Source: Rhynchopus sp. YZ270_cl-10 (Eukaryota; Euglenozoa; Diplonemea; Diplonemida; Diplonemidae). From it: a stretch of 64,000 nt of DNA. The notes beneath the pieces were generated by a model. It searched no databases and was not told the DNA's origin. It was given only the letters and a program-made list of their open reading frames with translations. How positions within the stretch are numbered: position 1 is the stretch's first letter; each line of letters begins with the position of its first letter. A program made the position numbers and the translations under genes. Of the stretch, positions 43,801 through 52,842 are shown piece by piece. The stretch is from the NCBI GenBank assembly GCA_964035575.1, contig OZ037868.1, forward strand, positions 1,178,001 to 1,242,000, in the 5' to 3' direction.

Positions 43801-44479
43801 GCTGGACTGCCACTTTGTACTGATAGCAGAGGACTGTCTTGCCGCCCTGCGTGCCGCGGATTTATTAGATGAGTCACAACGTGCAGTGCCAAAACTACGT
43901 CTCACAGACGGTGACGACGAAATGACATTTCTCTGGGACCCTACACCATGCGCCGCAGGCTGCTGCGACACCGAGTTAATGTTGATGCGCGAACGCAAAA
44001 TAAACTTTGTTGACGGAACCGTCGACCTGGCACCCCCAAAGAACGCAAAGAGAGGCAAACGCATTAGTGCCACCATTCCTGGTGTGTGTTCTGAGGACAC
44101 AGTGCTGAACCTGCTCTGGAAGATAAATGGAGTGACAGACGCTGACCCGCGGATGATGGAGCTGGAATATGGAGAGTTAGATCTGATGTGCGATGTGACG
44201 CAACCACTAAGCACCTTCAGCATCGAAAACGGAGGCACCATCACAGTGAAGCTTCTCGATTCACCCAACCTCCACGTTGCCAGCGCCTTAGGGGTATCCT
44301 CTGAAACCCCAAGCAACACCGATAGAGAACGAGGCTTCGCCAGCTCACGTCTTGCAAACAGCGGAGGAGGAGTGACCTCTCCACAAAAGGCGTCGAAAAC
44401 ACAGTCCTACACCTGCGGGAACTGTACCTTCATCAACGAAGGAAAATGCGGTCCACCTTGCGATATGTGCGGTAGTTAA
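34875..44479 (+). CDS. USP48: USP48-like ubiquitin carboxyl-terminal hydrolase (5 exons)
   Basis: Exons 34875-37277, 37421-37522, 38150-38269, 42973-43104 and 43337-44479, all phase 0, give 1299 residues. The USP catalytic domain (about 95-395) has Cys109 in NLGFTCYINS, QQDAHEF, two CxxC zinc ligands, His351 in GHYVA and WKVFDDTEV, so it looks active. DUSP-like domains follow (GYWISVQWWNEFKKK...CAHGEL in exon 1; EWVSDLVAWY...CDHGHL in exon 5). The USP-then-several-DUSP order and the length match USP48. Extra parts are a U1/matrin-type C2H2 finger (CNVC in exon 3; the second His is in exon 4), a long acidic run and a C-terminal RanBP2-type finger (CGNCTF...CDMC) that can bind ubiquitin. The 4703-base third intron contains the retroelement. 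USP48 works in nuclear ubiquitin removal. Confidence 0.85.
38270..39070 (+). repeat. Repeat-filled 5' part of USP48-like intron 3
   Basis: Contains two tandem relatives of the GTGGTGGGGTCAATTTG family (about 38695-38790 and 38880-38965), a more distant third near 38510, and an AGCAACCCAGTTCCC...TTCAACCACGGG piece (38327-38378) related to 55325-55366. Ends with GCGCCGCAGGCGCACGGTA and a T run just before the retroelement. No exon recognised. Confidence 0.6.
39271..41172 (+). CDS. Retroelement polyprotein: reverse transcriptase plus RNase H
   Basis: One frame of 633 residues. The N-terminal 100 residues are Arg/Gly/Pro-rich. The reverse transcriptase part covers about residues 140-400 (LRLVCDGRKLNRL, QADGRSWFYQFPLADGV, LCMGWSWAPCIAH, then the palm segment AWVDNFFVVG). 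An RNase H-like domain follows at about 480-615 (VAWSDASDREWAA, KELYAAWRAV, LQVDNAAAVAAIN, ASWVDTLSQRADEF). Domain order RT then RNase H, with no integrase after it, agrees with tyrosine-recombinase retroelements. The frame is uninterrupted. Confidence 0.8.
   Translation: MARRGRTRVRGGRGCGGGRIVRSVPFVAGNVGLSQTNPPVQGSLRPCVWVRRWRRARAPPLRPAFPTVMGPPKYAPPPPPLPRRELMDDGPDIAILYGTEATVVLDRRFVSAPAERAEGELANISRARLDLDALMVMDTKGLLTGILDVIRSREAFTANLTDEGRKVLDSSVPLRRGTSRHMLRHWGNLLQWGVMSRSKVQKVVLPAFTVPKKVHGLRLVCDGRKLNRLMRAPPPMLLPSIHQVVRRFMDNAYVVQADGRSWFYQFPLADGVDDFFGVNLSGARGPFVRAKLNVLCMGWSWAPCIAHRSAMVLLPEDDGLAWVDNFFVVGKTLPEAEKRYSSFLRRAERVGAELNDDEGEGVPRANFCALGLEFDLASSPRRYRAAPDWIEKCVDSPVLNEVLKNSCTARDFYKVLGGFVWFLYCTKRRLCYFRVSLSFLRRTASVLAIDPQKWDVKLEIPPSVISEFAGIVSVMRSNDWIEDQPERPTVVAWSDASDREWAALIESEVFEPVTQGVFSNPEQHHIYLKELYAAWRAVRLAAAENTDHEVSLQVDNAAAVAAINKGHSKNFLANELLCAIFDTAKAANMSVSASWVDTLSQRADEFTRGTVAPSLASLPPVLTEYERVEAMFC
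41185..42060 (+). repeat. Degenerate ~90-base repeats in retroelement 3' region
   Basis: ATGATGTGTGCTGACTATGC followed by TTCATATGCGCT...CAGCGCCC...TTATCCAGTGTCC recurs at about 41190, 41638, 41755, 41856 and 41957, each copy ending near a GCGAATGGATA block. The last four are nearly tandem. They sit between the RT-RNase H frame and B1. Confidence 0.7.
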
Positions 44480-45874
44480 AAATTATGGAAAAATAAAATC
44501 AAAATTGGGTGTGTGTAGGGGGGAGGGGGGGGAGCGGGGGGAGGGGGAGGGGATGCAGTTCTTTGGTGCTCTGTATCCGAGGAAAACGTGTATAGACCCC
44601 TTGTTTTATGAAAGCAACGTTTTGTGTGGATGTTCGAAAAAAAATTAAAATAAAATGCAAAAGAAAAAAAGGAAAAAAAAAGGCAGTTTCCAGACAGCTG
44701 CGTTGCGACGCCTTGCTTGCATCAGGTAATTGTTGACGCAACAAAAAAAGGGGAACATTAGTGGACCTATATCTTGGGGGGGTGATTGTTGACAGAGAAG
44801 GGTGATTTTTTTTAGGATTCTTTTATTTTAGAAAGCTTTCCTGTACATCGTTCCTTTTATTTTTAAAAAGGCGACTTAGTACGAGAGGCTTGGGGCCATC
44901 TGACAAACTTTTTTTTTATACCTCAAAATGGATGTCAGACTGCATGGTTGGGCCATGTACCGTGTTGTATTTCAAGTCAACTTTTTTGATTTGTTTGATT
45001 CATCTTATGAAACTTATGAAGGCTGGTGTTGTGGAGTCAGAAGTGTACCTGTATCAGCACCATTTCTTTATCAGAATGTAAACCCACGAAATGGATTGTA
45101 GGACTGCATGGTTGGGTGTCCACCCCCCGGTACAGCCGGGTCATTGTACCAAAGGTACACTGTTCACGAGAGGGCTTTGCATTTCAACTTTCTTTTTTGG
45201 TACACCTTGAAAAGCCTTGTTCGAAAGATTTAGTAAAATACGTTCGCATTCCCTAAGGGCCTTATTGTTGGGGGTTTATTCAGTGCCTACACTCCGACGA
45301 TGAACGGTGAGGCGTTTGCACCTTTCAACTTTCATTTTTTTTTCTTTTCTTTTTTGAGGAGATGATTGTCTCTGCCCAACCTAGCCCATCAATCGATGAA
45401 TCGCCACAGAGACAGTTTTCTTCTCGCACAATAAGCGACGGCACCCCTTGAAGATCTCTCCCCCTCTCTTCGTCTTCATGTTTATAAAAGGATGTGTTTC
45501 TCCACCGGAAAAAAAAGGGGGGGGGGGTTTTTTTTTCCTTTTCACTACCATTTTCGCATTTTTCCTCTTTTCTTTTTTGTTTGGATGCTTCGTTGTGTGT
45601 TCCTGAATCTGCTCCCAAATCTCTTCTCAAATGGGCAATCCGTTCGGTTGATTTACAAGAGAAAGTCGTCTGGTATTGAGATTTACTGTGTCTACTCAAC
45701 AATGTGTTCCGGGGTTCGATCTCCCTGTGTACGTTGATGCATTGTGCCGGAGGATGTTCTTTTGTGACACTCCAAATTGTTGACCTCCTAAATGCCCTCC
45801 CTTCCTTTTCCTCTTCTCATACGTTGTGTCCCCCCAGGGTTGGTGTTGCGTGCCAAGCGCAAAAGGAATAGACA
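44480..45874 (+). other. Intergenic DNA with long copies of dispersed units
   Basis: Holds an AGAGGCTTGGGGCCATCTG copy (about 44868), two CTGCATGGTTGGG units (about 44930 and 45080-45190, the latter one of the fullest copies in the window) and a GATGAACGGTGAGGCGTTTG copy (about 45290). A GGGGTTCGATCTCCC B-box-like site lies near 45710. The CCCCCCAG 36 bases before the next ATG is a likely acceptor. Confidence 0.55.
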
Positions 45875-48800
45875 ATGCTGCGCGTGGGTGCGGTGCTGCT
45901 TGCGCTGTGTGTGGGGGTGCGGGGCGGGGAGCCTTCCTCGAGTGTGCAGCGCTTCGACTGCAATAGGGTGGGGTTCTCGTTGACATGGTTGTCACGGTCG
46001 CGTGCGTTGGTGCGTTGTGCGGATGAGACATCAGCACGTCTCTACGAAACGTACAACAACGGGGAACAGTGGCAGGCCATCAAGCCCGACTCCTGCGACG
46101 ACCCGACCTGCCTTAGAGATATGTACCAAGTAGATGATTCGCATGCAGTGCTCAATACCATCAGCGGTCCCGTCGTGTGGGAGGACGATGTCGACGCAAA
46201 GAGCTCCGTCACAATCCCGGTCCGTCTAGGCGGAGCAAAGCGCTTTGAGTCGAGAATAAAGGTATGTAGTAGGTTTGTTCATGCGTCACCATCGCCTCAA
46301 CCCTCAGGTCTCCCCACACCCGCAACAACCTGGTGTCGCAGTGGGGACTGTGAAGGATTCATCCTGCTCGCATGAGAGCCACTGCCACGTTGATGTGTAC
46401 ATCACAAAGAACTATGGAAAGGAGTGGAGCAAGCTTCCCATTGAGGCTGGGCGGCGGGTGTACTACGTGCGGTGGGGGAACCCGAACGGCGAGCAGTACC
46501 ACCCTTCGTACCTTTTCATGGTGGTGGCCAGGGGTGGCAGCGGGTACTACGACGCCGCGTTCAAGTATGCGGAGGCGTACCACACAGAGGACGGCACGGC
46601 ACGCACGGTGCTGGACGATGCGTTCTTCTTCCTCCCTGTCGGGACCTTCACGTACTTCCTTGTTGCGCACGACCACTCGCAGGTCAGCCTCTACGTCTCC
46701 TCCAACAACGGCGAGCAGGCCAAGCGTGCGATCTTCCCCTCAGACGACAAGGAGGAGATGTACACCGTCGTCTCCGTGGCCATGGGTGTTGCCTTTGTCT
46801 CTGTGTACCACAAGCCCTGCACGGGCTCCAAGGTTGCCTGGGGACAGCTCTACCAGAGCGGGATCTCTGGCGAGCACTTCACACTCTCGCTTGCGAACAT
46901 CCGGTGGAGCCACGTCAAGAACGGGCCTGACTTCCATGCGGTGGGCTCCATTGTGGGAGTCTTCATGTCAAACGTCGCAGTGCTGAACCAAGACTCAGCA
47001 GAGGACAACGCATGCTGGCGGTGTGCGACAGAGGAAGACTGCAGGAAGTACTGCCGTTTCGAGACGCGTGTCAGCCGCGAGAACGGCGACGCCATGACGT
47101 GGAAGAAGCTGCACGTCCCCGAGCTCTGCCAGAACCCCGACAGCGACGATTGCTTCCTGCACCTGCACGACATGGCCTCCGAGCAGGAGTGGCTTCCCGA
47201 GCTCAAGTCCTCCCCCCTTGCACCGGGCATGGTCCTCGGTGTCGGGAACGTCGGAAAGTCGCTGGACATCGAGGCAGACATGGCGGACGTCTTCCTCTCG
47301 CTTGACGCAGGTGAGTCGTGGACACGTGTTCTGAACGAGCCGCACTTCTTCGACTTTGGCAACTACGGGGGTCTCATTGTGGCAGCACCTTCTAGAAGGC
47401 CAACAGACTACTTGACGTATTCGTTCGACATGGGGAAGACGTGGGTGAACTACACATTCAGCCACTTTGAGGTGTGGGTGCACGGTGTCGAGGCAGAGGG
47501 CGGCAAGCGCCACCCGAACCCACAGTCAGCAGCGTTCATCGTGACCGCGACAGCCGCAGATGCAGCTGCGAACTACGTCTTCTCAGTAAGCCTGCGCGAC
47601 GTGAAGGGGCCGATGGTGGACTGCGTGATGGACGACGACTTCGACAAGTCGTTCTCCCTTAAGGGCACAAACGAGCCCTGCTTCCTCGGCGCCAAGACAA
47701 CGTACTACAGACGCAAGCCCGACAGCGTCTGCTGGAACTCGCAGCGCCCCTCCGTCATGGAGAACTCCCACAGCGTGGAGGCCTGCGACTGCACCCTTGA
47801 GGACTACGGCTGTGCGGTCGGGTTTGTCTACAGCTGGGCGGACCGTGGTATGTGGGGTGCTTGCGTCCTCGGGGTCTAGTCAATCTATTTTTGCACTTTT
47901 CAACTTTACGTTACACATTTACCCCATACCCACCATCTCACAGAATGCCACAGTGCCATCACCCACGAGCGTGTCTGGGATATGACTAAGGGGGAGTTCA
48001 TCGAGGACACAGACAGCCACGAGCCACGCTTCTGTCTGGAGGAGACGTACATGAGAACGAAGGGTTACGCGCTGAAGCCTGGGTTTTCCTGTGTATGTGG
48101 CGCACTTTCTAGGTTACGAAACCATTTTTTTGGGGGGGAGACATCCGCCACCTGGTGAAGGTTGCACACCCCTGTATGGGATCGGTGCCTTCTATCGCCG
48201 TGATGATATCAACTGGTGTTGGTTGCAGACTTCAAATCTGTAGGCGGGGTGACCCGCAGCGGTTCGATTCCGCCTTCGCGGTGCTTTTCGTTTGACCCAA
48301 AAGTGGTCCGTTTTTGTGCCAAGACCCAACACCTTTGCACCCTTCTGGGAGCGATCTGTCAAAAGAAGGCCGAAAAACGGTGTTTTGAGCAGTTTGAAGC
48401 ACTTTCTTGTTTTTCCTGCTTAAATGCACTTTTTTGCCTTTGCCACTTTACCTTAGAATTCGCACACTTTTTTCCTTTGCCAGATTTACCTTTGATTTGC
48501 CTCATATTTATTCGTACCAACCTCCCATCGAACACTCCCCTTTGTGTTGGGTCTCATTCTAGTGCTGTTGGCAGGTTATCGGTGCTAAGTCTTAACTATT
48601 ATGATTATCAACTATGACTCTTTGACACCAACCCCACTACAGCATCCTACGAAGGATTTGAACCTTCTCCCTGTAGCTGTGAAGTGCCCGGTGGAGAAGC
48701 AGATCAACGGAGGTGGGGGTGGGCTAGGGCCCTTTGGAACATTTGTTGTGGTCATCTTTGTGTTGATGTTGGTGGGGTTTGCTGCCATCTATGTCTTTGC

Positions 48801-49874
48801 CCATGTGTTCGAGAACCCAACGTATGTTGACACCCCACTACGCAAACAAAATGCTTTTGGGAAAAAAACATAGACCATAGCAAAACAGAACTGATGCTTT
48901 GGTTGGTGTCGCTTTTTTTCTCACGCTCACTACGGGAATGCAGATAAATCATTTTGGCGGACATGACGTACCGACCCTCCCCCGTGAAATTGTCCCCCCC
49001 CAAAAACCGGTATTTTGCCCCGACGGACAATTTCAAGGCAGGGGGGGACAATTTCAAGGGAGTCGCGGGGACAACCTTTGCTCTCCCTTCTTCACACCAA
49101 AACGGCCACCCCCTACAGTACGAGAAATTGTCCCCCCTTTTTGCCGTACGTGATATTGTCCCCCCCTCACTTTTTCCCCCAGGGGGGACAATTTCAAGGG
49201 GTCGGAGGGGGGGACAATTTCACGGGGGAGGGTCGGTAACAAAAAAAATAACCTCACTCTCGCAACAGTGCCATTGCACTCAAGATCATTATTGAAGATT
49301 CGTGCAAGACCTGCTTCGATTGCTGCAAAGGCATGACTAACAAAGGCATGATGTACTCCGAACGTGCGGACATCGAAGTCATGTCCAACGACGACCTTGA
49401 CGACGACAGAGAAGAGGTGCCTTATGTATGTCAAGTCTTCCAACTCTTTCAACTCTTGCCTTTCCCCCACAACTTGGTTTTGTTCGCAAAAAAACCAGTC
49501 ATATGCTTGGGTTATGCTACTTCTTGTTAAAATTTCCCCCCAGTTTTTTTCGTTTCGCCCCCCCTCCTCAATTAGCCCCTTCCCTCCTACGCCCCCTCTT
49601 CACACTCCACTCATCACTCAACATCCTCTATACAATTACACCTTCTCTTCAGTCGCACGACACGTCACCTGGAGCGGCTGTTGATGTTCCTGTAGAGGCC
49701 CCCGTTGTGGTGGAGACAGCTCCGGCACCGGTCCCAGAAGAAGCGTCTGCTGCAGCCCCGGTTAATACAAACGACGATGAGTTTGGAGGCCTGCATGAAG
49801 ACGCAAATACGGCAGTAGAGACAGCACCAAACACGCAGGGTGGCACGTCAGTGAACGTTGACGATTTGTTCTGA
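45875..49874 (+). CDS. Sortilin/VPS10-type sorting receptor (6 exons)
   Basis: Exons 45875-46261, 46308-47847, 47944-48092, 48643-48821, 49269-49425 and 49653-49874 join in phase to 877 residues. A signal peptide (LRVGAVLLALCVGVRG) is followed by a VPS10 beta-propeller with Asp-box-like SxDxGxxW blades (LDAGESWTR, SFDMGKTWV, TKNYGKEWSKL) and a cysteine-rich 10CC module (CDCTLEDYGC and beyond). Exon 4 encodes the membrane helix (FGTFVVVIFVLMLVGFAAIY). Exons 5-6 give a cytosolic tail with acidic NDDLDDDREE and a final NVDDLF, similar to acidic-hydrophobic sorting signals. VPS10 receptors carry hydrolases between Golgi and endolysosomes. Intron 1 is only 46 bases. Intron 3 holds a tRNA-Sec gene and intron 4 a MITE-like element. 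Confidence 0.9.
48197..48283 (+). tRNA. tRNA-Sec: Selenocysteine tRNA, anticodon TCA
   Basis: The 87-base gene aligns along its length with eukaryotic tRNA-Sec. It starts GCCGTGATGAT, and its anticodon arm GCAGA-CTTCAAA-TCTGT has anticodon TCA at 48232-48234. A long variable arm (GCGGG GTGA CCCGC) follows, then a four-pair T stem GCGG-TTCGATT-CCGC and a nine-position acceptor stem with the U-U mismatch at position 8 also found in animal tRNA-Sec. The 9+4 arm plan is diagnostic. A CTTTT run directly after the gene is a pol III stop. It lies within intron 3 of the sortilin gene on the same strand. Confidence 0.95.
48284..48288 (+). terminator. Pol III terminator of tRNA-Sec
   Basis: CTTTT begins one base after the discriminator base. 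A run of four T is the minimal eukaryotic pol III stop signal. Confidence 0.7.
48969..49238. mobile_element. TACCG-ended inverted-repeat element in sortilin intron 4
   Basis: TACCGACCCTCCCCCGTGAA at the left is mirrored exactly by TTCACGGGGGAGGGTCGGTA at the right, and the symmetry continues into ATTGTCCCCCC. Several GGGGGGACAATTTCA blocks repeat inside. Flanking TA fits a TA target duplication. No frame. A non-autonomous element sitting wholly within a 447-base intron. Confidence 0.75.
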
Positions 49875-50201
49875 AACCCCTCAGCAGCGAACGCAAATTT
49901 TGCCCTCGTCATTTGTTTTAAAAGAAAAGAAAAAAGGAAACATGGTCGTACGATCCTATCCCATCCCATCCCATCAAGTGTGTGAACGCTTATTGCACGA
50001 ATTGAATTAAAAAAAAACCCCCCAAGATGTGAAAAAGGGGAACATGCAAAGTAGTAGTCGCATCGCATCGCCTTCAAGTGTTCGGTGATGATTTAATGCA
50101 ATGTTTTTTTGATATATATTTCCCCGGAAAAATAATGGTGTGATCCATTTTAGTACTATCGAGGTACATGCAGGGATCTTTTTTTTTTGTGGCCTTTTTT
50201 T

Positions 50202-51122
50202 GCAGGCCTTTTGCTAACCATCATGCCATCATGCCACGTTTTTGGGCGTTTTTTATTTTTTTTTCCATCATGCCACCATCATGCCACGGGGGGTGGTGGG
50301 GCAAGGCTTTCGCTATCCATCACCTGGGGATTTCCCCCCAGATGGCATGATGGCATGATGGCATGATGGCATGATGGCATGATGGCATGATGGCATGATG
50401 GCATGATGGCATGATGGCATGATGGCATGATGGCATGATGGCATGATGGCATGATGGATGATGGCATGATGGCATGATGGCATGATGGCATGATGGCATG
50501 ATGGCATGATGGCATGATGGCATGATGGCATGATGGCATGATGGCATGATGGCATGATGGCATGATGGCATGATGGCATGATGGCATGATGGCATGATGG
50601 CATGATGGCATGATGGCATGATGGCACCTTAAAATTTTTCTGCTCGCTGCGCTCGCGGAGGTATACCTCAAAAAAAATTCCGCTCGCTTCGCTCGCGCTG
50701 CACGCCATTTTCTTCCTGCCTACGGTGCCATTTTACAATGTCTAGGGGGATTCCCTTGCATTTTACAGCCAAAAATGAAACTTGACCCAAGCTGCAAAAG
50801 TTTGACCATTTTTAGTTCAAAGTGACCCAACCGTTGCAACAGCCCCTGCTTCTGGAAGACGTATTGATTTTGTACGGTTAGTGTACGTAAGGCGCAAGAC
50901 CAAGCGCCGTTAATAAAGGATTAGATTCCGTTTTTTTGTTATCTCGCAAAGCTGACCCTTCGCCTCTCCACCCTGTGGCTGGCAGGGAGGCGCGCGCGAA
51001 GCGCGCGACGACCGCTTTCACCAGGTGGGAAAGCTCGGAATGTACTTTTTTTCCAGGAAATTTTTTTTTTTTGACCATCATGCCATTCAGGGGGAAAATC
51101 CCAAAGTTAGCAAAAGGCCTGC
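50202..51122. mobile_element. Foldback element carrying an 8-base satellite
   Basis: GCAGGCCTTTTGCTAAC (50202-50218) is exactly mirrored at 51106-51122. Next to both ends are ACCATCATGCCA pieces, the same 8-base unit that forms the satellite inside (on the opposite strand at the left). Internal GC-rich palindromes include GCTCGCTGCGCTCGC and GCGCGCGAAGCGCGCG. The latter, followed by GAAAGCTCGGAATG, is shared with the element at 24419-25021. Confidence 0.65.
50341..50625. repeat. Satellite of 8-base unit GATGGCAT
   Basis: About 35 copies with one shortened unit near 50455. The unit has no stop codon in any minus-strand frame, which creates spurious open frames with an eight-residue peptide period. 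Confidence 0.98.
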
Positions 51123-52380
51123 TTTTTTTGCTTCCGTTTTTGACCTACACTAAACAAAATAATTATATCCGGTGTCAGCCTGGGTATCCATCCTATGCTC
51201 ACTTCGGTAGGTGGGGTTAAGGGTTTATTGTGAGGTACGCCTGGCCTTTTCGGGGAGGATTGTGAATTTTTTTTATTTTGTTTTTGCAAAAATCCGGTCA
51301 TTTTTTTTTTTTTTTTGCCACGCATGACAGTTTTCGTCGCTAACAAGGATGTCAGGGAATATCAACACAACGCGCAGTGAAGTGAGCTGGGACAACTCCC
51401 TAACAAATTTTTTCTTTCTTTTTTGTTTTCCTCCGTGCAAGCATTTCGAGAATAGATGCAATCGCATTTGCTTCGACTGAAATCTTTTATTTTTCGTTTT
51501 GCTGACTAAACAGGTAATCTTACCAACCTTTCTCGTTTTAAATTTCCCCTCCCCCCAAAAAAAAAAAAAAAAAAAATAAATGACAGTGGAGCTTGCGTGG
51601 CAACTACACTATTCCAATCCTTCAAAAAAAAAAAGTTAAAACAAAACAAAAAAAAAGAAAATAAATACAATGAGAGTCATTGAGATATGGGGAGGAATCC
51701 GTTCTCGAAGCTGATCTAACAACAATAAAAAAAGCATTTTTTCTTAAAAGCTTCACTAACTATTCTTCACAAAAAAAATTAGAGACATTTTTTTTTTTCT
51801 TCTTTATTTTAAGTTAATTTTTAACATACGAGGGGATTTTTTTTACATATAGTGGGAACAACCACTAGATAGGCACAGCCCACTTGGTGGAGACCTAACA
51901 GGGGTTATTTTCTTTTTTCCTTTTCCTTTTCCGCCATAAGATAGCTAAGCACACCAAGGGGCTTAGCTCATCTTACCAACTTTCTCTGTATTGAGAAAGC
52001 GATAGTGCAACTGTGAGGCTGATGTTATCTTGCCAACATTTTTTTTTAATAACAACCATCTTTTAGTTGAACACTAAAAAGATTGGAGGCAGCGCTTTGG
52101 TGCAAACAAAACGGAAGACAAAAAAAAGCGTGCTTTTGTAATTTTCTGGTTCACTTTGATTCACAAAACACCGACATCAATTGCAGTTCACACTTTTTTT
52201 CCACTTTTTTTGTTACACCCAGATTTGAGCGCACAAACAAAGACCCGATCTTTTTTCTTTTCTTGGGGGGAATAAATCGAAAGAATAGCAGAATTATTCT
52301 AAAAAAAGACCCCCTCTTTCTTTCCCCACCCAATTGCAACGTCCCTTTGGAGCTAGAAACCACTGTTCCCTTTTCTTCAA

Positions 52381-52492
52381 AATGATGAAAACAACTTTCA
52401 GCCTTGTACGAGCGGGACTGAGAGAGGCCGAGCCTTTCTGTCTACAGACCTGCGCTGATTATACTCACAGAATGTAACTTTATTTTTCTGAC
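52381..52492 (+). repeat. 112-base exact duplicate with snoRNA-like ends, copy 1
   Basis: Starts AATGATGAAAAC and ends TTTTTCTGAC; I see no difference from 56023-56134. The ends match C box (RTGATGA) and D box (CTGA) of box C/D snoRNAs, and an internal ACTGAG could be D'. No flanking terminal stem is visible. It may be a snoRNA gene, a snoRNA-derived retroposon or an unrelated repeat. Confidence 0.5.
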
Positions 52493-52842
52493 TTCTATTT
52501 TTTATTTATTTGTTTAGAAAGTGAAATCGAAATGACGGCTTTACACTGTCGCTATTACAGTGGTGCTTCAGAGAGGTGGGCCCCACACAGCCAAGGAACG
52601 CGGAAGCAGTCCACGGCGTGCGTTCGTGAGTCCGTCAGTTTCGTCTGTTGTCGTGAGTCAAAAGCTAACAACGACAACGACTTTATGGTTTGCTGGGCGG
52701 CGAAGGGTGCACCTCCCCGTTTACCTGATATCGTGTGATACCAAAGCGCATGGGTGAAGGCTCTTCGCCATACGCAGTGACGGATGGACAATCAATGGCT
52801 GTATCTTGCACCACTCCCACAACAGAAACCACACAAAACACA

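Larger units (their letters stand above)
49875..52380. other. Intergenic DNA around a satellite-bearing foldback
   Basis: No gene. Apart from the foldback at 50202-51122 it has two motif relatives (about 51510 and 51943), a GACAGTGGAGCTTGCG...ACTACACTATTCC short element (about 51582) and many homopolymer runs. Confidence 0.5.

Noticed and set aside
50341-50625. Regular periodic array that could suggest CRISPR
   Set aside because: The unit is 8 bases with no unique spacers, and the genome is eukaryotic.
50279-50708. Minus-strand frames of about 100-130 residues with an eight-residue period
   Set aside because: They are translations of the 8-base satellite; all three frames give the same peptide.
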